From the NCBI GenBank assembly GCA_031292275.1, contig JARLHL010000027.1, positions 1 through 64,000 of the forward strand: DNA of 64,000 nucleotides, in the 5' to 3' direction. Of this stretch, positions 17,221 through 25,799 are shown in pieces. Each line of letters begins with the position of its first letter. The first letter of the stretch is position 1. Below the pieces are notes generated by a model. The model saw nothing but the letters and a program-made list of their open reading frames with translations. It was not told where the DNA came from and did no database searches. The translations under genes and the position numbers were made by a program. This stretch comes from Desulfocapsaceae bacterium. Its GTDB lineage: Bacteria; Desulfobacterota; Desulfobulbia; Desulfobulbales; Desulfocapsaceae.

Positions 17221-17460
17221 ATGAAGATAACTATAGAATATTGTACGCAGTGAAACTATAAGCCCCGGGCTTCCGGTCTGGAAGCGGAGTTGGCAGAAAA
17301 ACTTGAGGCGCAGGTGACGCTGATTCCTTCCTCGGGTGGGGTCTTCGAGGTGGTGGTGAATGAGAAAAATATTTTCTCAAAGAAAAATTTAAAACGATTT
17401 CCCAATGAGGGTGAGGTTGTACAACTTATCCGGCAAATGGTAGACAGCAAACAGGATTAA
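17221..17460 (+). CDS. SelW/Rdx-family selenoprotein (in-frame TGA = selenocysteine)
   Basis: Reading from ATG 17221 to TAA 17458-17460 through one TGA (17251-17253) gives a 79-aa protein starting MKITIEYCTQ-U-NYKPRA. This is the CxxU redox motif (Cys8, Sec11) plus following NY of the SelW/Rdx thioredoxin-like family, and the length fits. The rest (ELAEKLEAQVTLIPSSGGVF, then NEGEVVQLIRQMV) matches the usual SelW layout: the GGxFEV strand and a final helix. A bacterial SECIS hairpin follows the TGA. Such proteins are thought to act in thiol redox chemistry; the exact role is unknown. Initiation at 17221 is based on the family N-terminus; the ribosome-binding site (GGTGGCGG) is poor. Its stop overlaps the stop of the convergent dtxR-like gene. 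Ordinary gene callers would miss or truncate this gene. Confidence 0.9.
17254..17291 (+). promoter_or_regulatory. Bacterial SECIS element
   Basis: Directly after the TGA, GCTTCC (17269-17274) and GGAAGC (17280-17285) form a perfect 6-bp apical stem closing a GGTCT loop (17275-17279). The loop begins 22 bases after the TGA. A GGU-containing apical loop at this distance is the SelB-binding feature of bacterial SECIS elements such as that of E. coli fdhF. Confidence 0.88.
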
Positions 17461-17963
17461 AGGTTCTCTCCGTCAGAATTGCGGCAGTGCGCCACACATT
17501 CCTCGCAATTGATTTGCGTCTTTCCCAAGGCATGGAAACTGGCAAAACCCTCAATCAGCCGGTCGCCTCCTCGGGGACAGACCTGGAGGAATTCGATGAA
17601 ATTGATCATCCGTGAGATGACTTCAGGGGGCGCTGCATGTTCAATCCGGCAGGCCCCTTCTTCTGCGGTATCGTTATCGATGGACAGAATCTCTATGAAG
17701 AAACGTTTCAGGGCGTTATGGCGGAAGATCACATCCTCGGCTGCCTTCTTTCCCTTCTCCGTCATCGTAATTGCCTCGTAGGGGGCATAATTAATCAACT
17801 CTTTATGAGAAAGAGCGCGGAGGGCTTCCGTCACCGAGGCTCGGCTGACCCCCAGTCGCATGGCTATATCCTTGCTTCTTGCTACAAGTTTTTCCTCAAC
17901 AATATGATAAATTGCCTCAATATAATCTTCCAGGCTGGCGCTGAGCTTGGCTCTTTTGATCAT
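17457..17963 (-). CDS. DtxR/MntR-family metal-dependent transcriptional regulator
   Basis: 168 aa. The N-terminal winged helix (SLEDYIEAIYHIVEE, then SKDIAMRLGVSRASVTEALRALSHKELI) is the DtxR/IdeR/MntR DNA-binding domain, followed by the metal-binding and dimerisation helix region (FFIEILSIDNDTAEEGACRIEHAAPPEVISRMI). The C-terminus carries CPRGGDR and CEECVAHC, additional cysteines seen in some anaerobe members; there is no SH3-like third domain. It would repress iron or manganese uptake genes when the metal is bound. It is convergent with the selenoprotein gene; the two stop codons share the tetranucleotide TTAA at 17457-17460. Confidence 0.9.
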   Translation of the reverse strand: MIKRAKLSASLEDYIEAIYHIVEEKLVARSKDIAMRLGVSRASVTEALRALSHKELINYAPYEAITMTEKGKKAAEDVIFRHNALKRFFIEILSIDNDTAEEGACRIEHAAPPEVISRMINFIEFLQVCPRGGDRLIEGFASFHALGKTQINCEECVAHCRNSDGENL

Positions 17964-18066
17964 GATGTTGTTGACTCAAATTGAATAGGGAGAGATTGGG
18001 GATGAGAGTGTAGTGACCTTAGGTTGACAGGGCTTTTCGCCTTGGTTTTCGTCATTTATGATAAAA

Positions 18067-18099
18067 CCCTTTTCCTGGCGAGTCAAGTCAGGAAAGGGG
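18067..18099. other. Inverted repeat upstream of recN
   Basis: CCCTTTTCCTG (18067-18077) pairs with CAGGAAAGGGG (18089-18099) with one G-T pair, in the divergent dtxR-recN spacer, 27 bases before recN. It could be an operator or a leader hairpin; no LexA-type box was recognised. Confidence 0.4.
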
Positions 18100-18125
18100 A
18101 ATAGGGTTCCTTTGAAGAAAAACAC

Positions 18126-19814
18126 ATGCTTTGTGAACTGAAAGTTGAAAATCTGGCCTTGATCGAGTTGCTGCAACTGCAGTTTGGTGCCTCCGGCAAC
18201 ACAGCGCAACTCATTGTTATGACAGGTGAGACAGGGGCTGGGAAGTCCATCATGCTCCGGGCGATACATCTCCTTACCGGCGCCAGGGCTTCAACCGACT
18301 GGATTCGCAACGGAGCGGACAACTGCTCTGTCGAGGCCCTGTTTGAAATTCGTCCGGAACATACGGCTCTGCGGGAAATCCTCCGGGAAAGCGATCTGGG
18401 GGATGAGACCACGGTAATCATCAGGCGTGTCCTGCAGGCAAACGGCCGCAGCCGCCTCTATGTTAATGGATCTCTGGCCACCGCCAAGATGGTGGCCGAT
18501 CTGACCGACAATCTCCTGAGCATTGCCAGCCAGCACGATCACCAGCAGCTTCTGCAGCCTTCGCTGCATCTCGATTTTCTGGATAGTGTGGGTGAGCTGG
18601 GAGAGCAAGTACGGGAATTTTCGGGGGCGTATGCTGTCTGGCAAGTCAAGAAAGGGGAATTGGACGATCTGCACAGACAAGAGAAGGACAAGGAAAAGAG
18701 AAAGGACCTCCTGCGTTTCCAGGTCGATGAGATCCGGGATGCCATGCTTGAAGTCGGGGAAGATGAGGCCCTGGAGACGGAAAAGAAGCGCCTGAAGAAT
18801 TTGGATCTGCTCATCAAGTTGAGCCATGAAAGCTCCCGGTTTCTCTCCACCGGGGTGATAGAGGGGCTGGTCAAGATCCGGAAAAATATGGAACAGGTAG
18901 CCAGTCTCGATCCGGCGGCGGGAAAGCTGGCCGAGGATCTGACCGGATATACGTATCAGGCGGAGGATCTGGTGGCCGAACTCAGGCACTATTGCAACTC
19001 CCTGGAAAGCGATCCATTGCGGCTGGATCAGGTCAGCTTCCGGATCGATCTGCTCCGGCAGCTCAAACGGAAATACGGCGAGACCATTGCGGCCATCCTG
19101 GCTTTTGCCGAAGAGGCTCAGCAAGAGCTGGAGATCCTTGAAAATCTGGATATCAAAATGGATGGTTTGGCCAAGGAGGTGGCCGGACTTGCGGCGAAAC
19201 TCATGGCGATGGCCCGGGACCTCTCTGAAAAGCGCAGACAGGCGGCCGGGAATCTGGAGAAGGCTATGGGAGAGGAGCTTGCCTCCCTGGCATTCAATCA
19301 GGCGGTTTTTCAGGTCCGGTGGCAGGAAATTGAGAACGACATCTCCCAGATCAGGGCCAGCGGTTGGGACCGGATCGAATTCTTCTTTACGGCCAACCCT
19401 GGAGAGCCGTCCCGTCCCCTGGCCAAGGTCGCTTCGGGCGGGGAGCTGTCTCGTCTGATGCTGGCCCTGAAATGTCTGCTTGCCAAGCGGGATATGGTGG
19501 AAACGGTGATCTTTGACGAAGTGGACGCCGGTATCGGCGGCGAGGCCGCAGAGGCTGTGGCCCGGAAGATCCAGGAGCTGGCCGGACACCATCAGGTCTT
19601 CTGCATCACCCATCTTCCGCAGATTGCGGCCCGGGGTACAGACCATTTCCTGGTTGTGAAGAACGTCGTCGAGGGGCGCAGTCAGTCGTCGTTTTCTCAG
19701 CTTTCTCGTGAGGAGCGGGTCGGGGAACTGGCCAGGATGCTTGCCGGGGCCTCGGTCTCGACCAAGACCTATGCCTGGGCCCAGGAACTGCTCGATAAAG
19801 GAGCAGGCCGATAA
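18126..19814 (+). CDS. recN: DNA repair ATPase RecN
   Basis: 562 aa SMC-like protein that acts early in recombinational repair of double-strand breaks. Walker A is GETGAGKS at 34-41, the ABC signature ASGGELSRLMLALK is near 436, and Walker B VIFDEVDAGIGGEAAEAV near 461. Between them lie long coiled-coil arms (about 160-350) with charged heptads. QHDHQQLL near 138 is a family landmark. The length is normal. The stop TAA overlaps the ATG of the next gene by one base. No LexA box was recognised, so SOS control is not shown. Confidence 0.96.
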   Translation: MLCELKVENLALIELLQLQFGASGNTAQLIVMTGETGAGKSIMLRAIHLLTGARASTDWIRNGADNCSVEALFEIRPEHTALREILRESDLGDETTVIIRRVLQANGRSRLYVNGSLATAKMVADLTDNLLSIASQHDHQQLLQPSLHLDFLDSVGELGEQVREFSGAYAVWQVKKGELDDLHRQEKDKEKRKDLLRFQVDEIRDAMLEVGEDEALETEKKRLKNLDLLIKLSHESSRFLSTGVIEGLVKIRKNMEQVASLDPAAGKLAEDLTGYTYQAEDLVAELRHYCNSLESDPLRLDQVSFRIDLLRQLKRKYGETIAAILAFAEEAQQELEILENLDIKMDGLAKEVAGLAAKLMAMARDLSEKRRQAAGNLEKAMGEELASLAFNQAVFQVRWQEIENDISQIRASGWDRIEFFFTANPGEPSRPLAKVASGGELSRLMLALKCLLAKRDMVETVIFDEVDAGIGGEAAEAVARKIQELAGHHQVFCITHLPQIAARGTDHFLVVKNVVEGRSQSSFSQLSREERVGELARMLAGASVSTKTYAWAQELLDKGAGR

Positions 19815-20857
19815 TGGTGTCTGCATTGGGCCTGTTTTCCGGTGGGCTGGACTCGATCCTCGCCTGCCGACTTGTGGCCGCTCAGGGGATTGCAGTGAAG
19901 GCGATTAAATTCGTCACCCCTTTTTTTGGTTACGAGGTCTTGGCTGATCCTGATCAATACCGGCAGGAGATGCTGCAAAAATACGGCATTGACGTTATTG
20001 TCAAGGATGTAAGCGTCGAGTATCTGCACCTCCTGCGCAACCCCGCCCATGGCTTTGGGAAAAATTTCAACCCCTGTATCGATTGCAAGATTTTCATGTT
20101 CAGCCGGGCCAGGGAGATGATGACGGCGCTAGGTGCCTCTTTTCTGATCACAGGCGAGGTCGTAGGCCAGCGCCCGATGTCCCAGCGCCGCGACACCTTG
20201 AATGTGATAGAACGCGACTCGGGCAGCCGTTCCATCCTGCTGCGCCCGCTCTCGGCGAAGCTCATGCGGGAGACGGAGGCGGAACTGAAAGGCCTTGTAG
20301 ACCGGGAAAGGCTGCTGGATTTCAGCGGTCGCGGCCGCTCGCGACAAATTGCGCTGGCCCGGGAGATGGGGATAACCGATTTCCCGGCGCCGGCCGGCGG
20401 CTGTATTCTTGCCGACCCCATTCTCAGCCGCAGGGTGGCCCGGATCTATACGGGAGATTTTTTTATTCCATTAGAAGATGTCAGCCCCCTTGATGTCATG
20501 CTCTTTCTGGTGGGGAGACAGTTTCGTTTGCCCGGAGGCGGATGGTTGATCGTGGGGCGCGACGAGCAGGAGAACCAGAGGCTTGCCGGCCTCTGCGGCG
20601 AATCGGACCTGCTGCTTGCGATGCAAAGTCGTCCGGGACCGACTGCGGTCCTCCGGCGTCCCGCTTCTCTCTGCGCTGATAGGTTGACCGATGACCTGCA
20701 GATTGCCGCTGCGCTGGTGGTCCGCTATGGTAAAAAAATCCCGGCCGGATCCCGGAGGAGTGAGGTGGTTATCCTCTCCGCTGCGGGGAAGAAGATCCTT
20801 ATGGTGGATCCTTTGCCCGAAAATATGCTGTCGGCTCTCCAGCAGTCGTATTCCTGA
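19814..20857 (+). CDS. PP-loop tRNA-thiolation-like protein (MnmA/ThiI-like)
   Basis: 347 aa. The N-terminal PP-loop SGGLDS (9-14) activates a substrate with ATP by adenylation. Cysteines in NPCIDCK (88 and 91) and PAGGCILADP (about 196) fit the catalytic/persulfide positions of tRNA 2-thiouridine or 4-thiouridine synthases. The C-terminal 110 residues form an additional domain, probably an RNA-binding or NFACT-R-like fold seen in Desulfobacterota members. The exact tRNA position modified is not predictable. The ATG overlaps the recN stop (TAATG), so the pair is translationally coupled, though no mechanistic link to RecN is evident. Confidence 0.78.
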   Translation: MVSALGLFSGGLDSILACRLVAAQGIAVKAIKFVTPFFGYEVLADPDQYRQEMLQKYGIDVIVKDVSVEYLHLLRNPAHGFGKNFNPCIDCKIFMFSRAREMMTALGASFLITGEVVGQRPMSQRRDTLNVIERDSGSRSILLRPLSAKLMRETEAELKGLVDRERLLDFSGRGRSRQIALAREMGITDFPAPAGGCILADPILSRRVARIYTGDFFIPLEDVSPLDVMLFLVGRQFRLPGGGWLIVGRDEQENQRLAGLCGESDLLLAMQSRPGPTAVLRRPASLCADRLTDDLQIAAALVVRYGKKIPAGSRRSEVVILSAAGKKILMVDPLPENMLSALQQSYS

Positions 20858-20877
20858 CGGAAAACTTCCTGGCCGGG

Positions 20878-22140
20878 TTATGCTTCCTCCTGGTATGCCG
20901 ATTTTCGCGGGAGAGTAATCGTCACCTCAGTTCCGCCTGAGGCAATCGTGCTGATCACCAGCTCCCCCTGATGGAGGTCGATGGCCTTTTGGGCCAGGCT
21001 GAGCCCGAGGCCAGTGCCGTAGACCTTGGTGGTAAAGAAGGGTTCGGTCACCCGTTTTTTATGCACCACATGGATTCCTTCTCCAGAGTCCCTGATTGTG
21101 ATCATGACATTGGTTTCGGATTGTCTGATGGTGATTCCCAGGGTGCCGCCGTCAAGCATGGCTTCCAGGCCATTCTTGATTATATGAACCAGGGCAAGAT
21201 AGATCTGTTCCTGGTCGATGAAGAGTTCGGAGATCGGGCCATCGACAGTCAAGGTGGCCCTGACCGCGAAATGGTCAAAATCCGACTGCAGCAGAGCAAT
21301 GACCCGCTCGACTAATTGGACGGGGTCCGAGAGTTTTGGCGCCAGCTCGACGCGCCGGGTAAAATCAAAGAGATTACGGAGGATCTTTTCCAGGCGTTCC
21401 GCTTCCTTGGCGATAACCTCGAGGAAAAGCTGAGGATCGGCAGGGGGTTTTTTCAAGAGTCTTCTGGCAAGTCCCCCGATAGACAGGACCGGGTTCCTGA
21501 TTTCATGATAGACCTGCGCTGATATCTGTCCCAGGGCTGCCGAGCGTTCCGCTTCGACCAGCAATTCCTTATCCCGGTTGGCATCGGCGTTGAGTCTGCT
21601 CAAATGATCCTTTTGCCGCAATTCCATGCTGACATCGGTTAGATAGCCTGGAGACAGGCAGATTCCGTCGTGAGCAAAGGTGGTGATTGAGGCCCAGTCC
21701 TTCAGCCACAGGACCCTCCTGTCCGGCAACTGTACCTTGTACACGGCCTCCATGGCGCCGGTCCTGCCGGTTTTTTCACGCAGGATCTGCTTTTGGCTGT
21801 CAAGCTCTTTTCCGGTGAGCACCAGCTCTTTTATGATCGGCGTTTCTCCGGTGTTATTATACTCGCGCCGGTCAAGAATAGCCGCGCAGAAGGCATCTGC
21901 TATTGCCTCTGGCCCGCAATTGAAGAGTGAGAGGAAGCGTTTGCTGACATATTCGTACCAGATTCCGGGGCGGTCGAGACGCCAGGCGGAGATGTACGGC
22001 ATGATGGGGATATTGATCTGATCGAAGGAAAAGCAGGCGGTCATCTGTTCCCGGACCTTGTGTTTCAAGGCATCGCTGTAGTCTTCCAGAAGGATCCTGC
22101 CGCAGTAGGTGTTGAAATCGTTTTCCGGAGTGTTGACCAT
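20878..22140 (-). CDS. Sensor histidine kinase with PAS-like sensory part
   Basis: 420 aa, predicted soluble, with no convincing membrane helix. A PAS-like sensory region (about 40-180) is followed by a HisKA dimerisation helix with phospho-accepting His near 212 (YHEIRNPVLSIGG), the N box (HIIKNGLEAM), the G1/G2 boxes (DSGEGI, GTGLGLSLAQKAI) and a typical C-terminal ATPase end. It would autophosphorylate and pass phosphate to a response regulator not encoded beside it, so it is an orphan. It is convergent with the PP-loop gene (20 bases apart). Confidence 0.9.
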   Translation of the reverse strand: MVNTPENDFNTYCGRILLEDYSDALKHKVREQMTACFSFDQINIPIMPYISAWRLDRPGIWYEYVSKRFLSLFNCGPEAIADAFCAAILDRREYNNTGETPIIKELVLTGKELDSQKQILREKTGRTGAMEAVYKVQLPDRRVLWLKDWASITTFAHDGICLSPGYLTDVSMELRQKDHLSRLNADANRDKELLVEAERSAALGQISAQVYHEIRNPVLSIGGLARRLLKKPPADPQLFLEVIAKEAERLEKILRNLFDFTRRVELAPKLSDPVQLVERVIALLQSDFDHFAVRATLTVDGPISELFIDQEQIYLALVHIIKNGLEAMLDGGTLGITIRQSETNVMITIRDSGEGIHVVHKKRVTEPFFTTKVYGTGLGLSLAQKAIDLHQGELVISTIASGGTEVTITLPRKSAYQEEA

Positions 22141-22411
22141 GTTGATTTCCCGAAGAAGGTGCTGTGGGATTTGCTTACGGCTGTCTTGGCGTACTATTCC
22201 TCTTACCGATCATTTGCGGTGATGTCTGCCATAGAATTTGTGCAATATGGACGCTGGCCGGGACGTGAAAGGGGGCCCGGAGTAAAATCTGCATGTCCAA
22301 AACACCCTGTTTGACTTTCCGGAGCTGTTGGTATTATATCCTGCAATAATCGGAAATACAATGCAATGCAGGACGTCGGCGGTCCCATCCGTCGCCTTTT
22401 GCAGGCTCCGG

Positions 22412-23446
22412 TCAGCCGGAGAAGATATCCTCTACGGCCTGGAGATAATCCCGCTCAGAGGTCGCTTTTTTTATTTTTTTCAGGATTTTCTGTTTTTCGG
22501 GAAAGGAGGCGATCAGGTAGAGCCAGAGCTGTTTCATCCTCCCCAGCAGATGTCCCGGCCCTGAGAGCCGCAGACGATATTCCTGGTAGAGATCACAGTG
22601 AAATTCCGCCAGCTTTTTCAGTCTGTCCCGGGTGGGGGCAGTCTTCTCTCTGATCGCCATTGCCAGAAAGGGATCGGCTAGCACGCCGCGGCCGATCATC
22701 CAGCGGTGCACCCACGGAAAACGCGCCCTCAGATCGGTAAATATTTCGGCGGTGGTAATATCGCCATTATAGGCAAGCTCGTGGGTGGTGTGATCGCGGC
22801 ACAGGGCAAAGCCATCCAGGTCAACCCCGCCATTGTAGAGCTGCCTTCCCAGGCGGGCATGGACAATTATCTCTGTAAGAGGGAAGTCTTCGAGCATGGG
22901 CAGCAGGGTCAGGATTTCCTGGGACTGATGATAGCCCAGCCGTGTCTTGATGGAGAGTCGGGCCTTGATTCTGGGGATAATCTTTTCCAACAGGGAAACA
23001 ATGGTCTCAGGATAGGGAAGAATCCCCGAACCTCGCTTCTTGCCGGCAACCATCGGGACCGGGCAGCCCAGATTCCAGTTGATCTCGGTATAGCCCAGGT
23101 CCTGCAGGCGGGTGGTGATGGTGATAAAATCCTCCGCATCGGTATTGAGCAGCTGGGGAATGACGGGTAGGCCGGGATTGTTTTCCGGCAGCACGTCGGT
23201 GAACCATTTTTCCTTAGCAGTACAGTGGCGCTGCGGGTTGATGAATGGGGCTATGGCAGCATCGAAGCCACCGAAATGCTGATAGAAAACTTTCCGGTAC
23301 AGGGAGTCGGTGATCCCCTGGAGCGGGGCAAGGTAGACAAAGGGTGTTTCGGGATGCAAGGGATTCATCTGATCGAATGGGGTTACATGCCCTGAGCCGG
23401 CAGGGGGCATGTGCAGATTGCGAATTCTGTGAGAAGAAGTACCCAT
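22412..23446 (-). CDS. dus: tRNA-dihydrouridine synthase family protein
   Basis: 344 aa FMN-dependent TIM-barrel enzyme that reduces uridine to dihydrouridine in tRNA. Family landmarks are VYLAPLQGITDSLYR near 38, EINWNLGCPVPMVAGKKRGSG (the N-GCP loop and catalytic-region cysteine), KTRLGYH, IVHARLGRQLY and GRGVLADPFL. The pattern is nearer the DusC/DusB-like branch. The start is uncertain: the frame opens at 23446, but ATG codons at 23410 and 23368 are also possible, and none has a strong ribosome-binding site. A small hairpin (22406-22421) overlaps the stop codon. It is divergent from the CCA-adding enzyme gene, a neighbour also acting on tRNA. Confidence 0.88.
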   Translation of the reverse strand: MGTSSHRIRNLHMPPAGSGHVTPFDQMNPLHPETPFVYLAPLQGITDSLYRKVFYQHFGGFDAAIAPFINPQRHCTAKEKWFTDVLPENNPGLPVIPQLLNTDAEDFITITTRLQDLGYTEINWNLGCPVPMVAGKKRGSGILPYPETIVSLLEKIIPRIKARLSIKTRLGYHQSQEILTLLPMLEDFPLTEIIVHARLGRQLYNGGVDLDGFALCRDHTTHELAYNGDITTAEIFTDLRARFPWVHRWMIGRGVLADPFLAMAIREKTAPTRDRLKKLAEFHCDLYQEYRLRLSGPGHLLGRMKQLWLYLIASFPEKQKILKKIKKATSERDYLQAVEDIFSG

Positions 23447-23512
23447 ATGGGGGACGATATGCTATGCTGAGTAGCTCCGAGCCTGAAGCAAAAAAGAAAA
23501 ACTATAATCGAG

Positions 23513-25030
23513 ATGGATAAAAAAAGAAAGAATCCTGCCGGGGGGGTGAAATCCTTCGGGGCCAGACTCCAGCGGTATCCGCAGGAGCTGGTCAAGGCCC
23601 TGCTGGGACTTTCAGCCCCCTGTGGCGGCCAGCTGTACCTGGCGGGAGGAACTGTGCGTGACTGGTTGCTGGGACGGCCGGCAGGCGATCTCGATTTTGT
23701 CGTACGGTCCGGAGCGGAGGCATGCTGCCGGCTCCTGCAGTCGGCATTGGGCGGGGGTACCCTTGTCCCCCTGAGCGGAAAGGGAGATGATGCGGCCCGG
23801 CTGGTATGGAAGGGCTTGACTCTTGATGTATCGGGCTTTCGCGGGGGCGCGCAGGGGCTTGAAGACGATCTTCGCCTGCGGGATTTTACCGTCAATGCCA
23901 TGGCTGTCAGCCTCGCAGACCTTATGGATGAGGCAGGCGGGGGCAGCCTGATCGATCCGACGGGGGGGCTGGCTGATCTCCAGACGGGAAGGCTGCAGGT
24001 CTGTGACCGGGCCTTTGTCGACGATCCGCTGCGGATGCTGCGTGGCTATCGGCTGCGGGCGGTGCTGGGCCTTGCATTCAGCGACGCAACTCAGGGAGCG
24101 ATCCTGGCCTGCAGCCATCTGATCGCTGAGGTCGCAGCAGAGCGCATCAATCACGAACTGGATCTGATTATTGCATCGGACCAGGCCTATGGGGCGTTTG
24201 AGGGCATGGCGGAATCAGGGATTCTCTGGCATATTATCCCTGAGTTGCGGCCGGGGCTCGGGGTGCAACAGCCCGGTTTCCACCATCTGGATGTCTTTCA
24301 CCACTGCCTGGCCGCCCTGGAAGGGATGGAGGAAGTTCTTCAACAACCGGGGCGATTCTTTCCCGGCAGGGAAGAGACGCTTTCCGGATATATTGCCGCT
24401 CCGGGGATGAGGAAAAAACTCAAATGGTCGGCGCTGCTGCATGATATGGGGAAGCCCCTTGTCAAAGGGGAACATCCCCAGCAGAAAGGCCGGGTGACGT
24501 TTTATAATCACGATCGCATCGGCAGGGACCTCCTCTTGGAGGTTGCACGTCGCCTGAAGTGGAGCAAAGAGGTGAGCGGCACCGTGGGGAGCCTGATTGA
24601 GCTGCACATGCACCCCTTTCATCTCTGCAATGTCCGACGGACTGCGGCGCTCAGTGCGAGAGCCTGCCTGAAGATATGGAAAAAGGCCGGGGACGATCTG
24701 CCGGGCCTTTTTCTGCTGGCCATGGCCGACAGCCTGTCCTGCAGGGGAAAACTGAAGCCGGCGGGAATGGAGGAGGATCTGGCGGCGCTCTTCGAGGAGT
24801 TGCAGCAGACCATCGACAGAGTGGTCAGGCCGGCACTATCCGGGCCGAGGCTTATAACCGGCAAGGATCTCAAAGAGCGATTCAACCTCTCGCCGGGACC
24901 CGTCTTCGCTACCATCCTGACAGGCTTGGAACTGGCCATGGTCGAGGGGCATGTCCATGACCGGGAGGAGGCCATCGAGTGGGTTAGGCGATATCTCAGG
25001 CAGGAAGGAACAGGCGGGGAGAGGCTCTGA
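23513..25030 (+). CDS. cca: CCA tRNA nucleotidyltransferase / poly(A) polymerase family with HD domain
   Basis: 505 aa class II nucleotidyltransferase. The head domain shows LYLAGGTVRDWLLGRPAGDLDFVV (about 42-65) with the catalytic DLD aspartates, and RDFTVNAMAVSLAD. The neck RNA-binding region DDPLRMLRGYRLRA follows, and an HD phosphohydrolase domain (LHDMGKPLVKGEH, then HDRIGRDLL) occupies the second half. It adds or repairs the CCA end of tRNAs; a poly(A) polymerase role is the alternative. The start has no strong ribosome-binding site. Confidence 0.9.
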   Translation: MDKKRKNPAGGVKSFGARLQRYPQELVKALLGLSAPCGGQLYLAGGTVRDWLLGRPAGDLDFVVRSGAEACCRLLQSALGGGTLVPLSGKGDDAARLVWKGLTLDVSGFRGGAQGLEDDLRLRDFTVNAMAVSLADLMDEAGGGSLIDPTGGLADLQTGRLQVCDRAFVDDPLRMLRGYRLRAVLGLAFSDATQGAILACSHLIAEVAAERINHELDLIIASDQAYGAFEGMAESGILWHIIPELRPGLGVQQPGFHHLDVFHHCLAALEGMEEVLQQPGRFFPGREETLSGYIAAPGMRKKLKWSALLHDMGKPLVKGEHPQQKGRVTFYNHDRIGRDLLLEVARRLKWSKEVSGTVGSLIELHMHPFHLCNVRRTAALSARACLKIWKKAGDDLPGLFLLAMADSLSCRGKLKPAGMEEDLAALFEELQQTIDRVVRPALSGPRLITGKDLKERFNLSPGPVFATILTGLELAMVEGHVHDREEAIEWVRRYLRQEGTGGERL

Positions 25031-25085
25031 ACGGCGGAGACTTTTCTGATTTCGGCTTGTCAAAGAAAAATAAATGGACTAAAAC

Positions 25086-25715
25086 GTGCGCAAAGTAAGA
25101 GATTATTATTTTAACAAGGCAAAAAAGGAGAAGTATCCGGCCCGCTCTATTTATAAGCTGGAAGAGGTTCAGAAGAAGTATCGCTTCCTGCGTCCGGGGG
25201 ATTCGGTGCTTGATCTGGGCTGTCATCCCGGGAGTTGGTCGCTCTACGCCTCGGAGGAGGTGGGGAAGCGGGGCGTCGTCGTCGGCGTTGATCTCCAGGA
25301 GACCGCGGGCGCACCGCGGCCTGAGGGCGCGGAAATCCATTGGTTGTGCCAGGATATCATGGATCCCGAAATGATAACCATGGTGCGGAAATTCAGACCG
25401 GCCTTCAAGGTGCTGATCTCGGATCTGGCCCCGAAGACCACCGGCAACCGCTGGGCCGACCATCAGCAGTCGCTGCATCTGGTCCGGCGCACTTTGGCGC
25501 TGGCCGGGATCCTCCTCCATGAGGGCGGCCATTATATCTGCAAGATCTTCCAGGGAGAAGACTTCCCCGAATTCGTCCAGGAGGTCAAGGAGCTGTTTGA
25601 GACTGTCAAGGTCATCAAGCCGAAAAGTTCAAGGACCGAGAGCCGGGAAGTCTTCGTGCTGGGGATGGGATACAGAAAATCCCAGGATTCTCAAAGGCCG
25701 GTTGAGCAGTCTTAA
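25086..25715 (+). CDS. rlmE: 23S rRNA 2'-O-methyltransferase RlmE (FtsJ)
   Basis: 209 aa SAM-dependent methyltransferase that methylates the ribose of U2552 in the 23S rRNA A loop. The SAM-binding motif is VLDLGCHPGSWSLYA near 39; the K-D-K-E catalytic set is visible as the N-terminal KAKKEKYPARS lysine, ISDLAPKTTG, YICKIFQGED and SRTESREVF. It starts at GTG (25086); full length for the family. Confidence 0.94.
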   Translation: MRKVRDYYFNKAKKEKYPARSIYKLEEVQKKYRFLRPGDSVLDLGCHPGSWSLYASEEVGKRGVVVGVDLQETAGAPRPEGAEIHWLCQDIMDPEMITMVRKFRPAFKVLISDLAPKTTGNRWADHQQSLHLVRRTLALAGILLHEGGHYICKIFQGEDFPEFVQEVKELFETVKVIKPKSSRTESREVFVLGMGYRKSQDSQRPVEQS

Positions 25716-25799
25716 TTGATGCTGCGCCGAAACGGCTGAATCATAATGCAAGAGGACCCGCTGGCCTATATTTTTTAAAAATTCCAACAGGTAAAGGAT

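Noticed and set aside
18291-19826. 511-codon minus-strand ORF opposite recN
   Set aside because: It is a shadow of a high-GC gene; recN has complete motifs and the antisense product has no recognisable domain.
22311-22337. Plus-strand TTGACT/TATTAT promoter-like pair between two minus-strand genes
   Set aside because: Spacing is 15 bases and nothing on the plus strand follows; probably chance.
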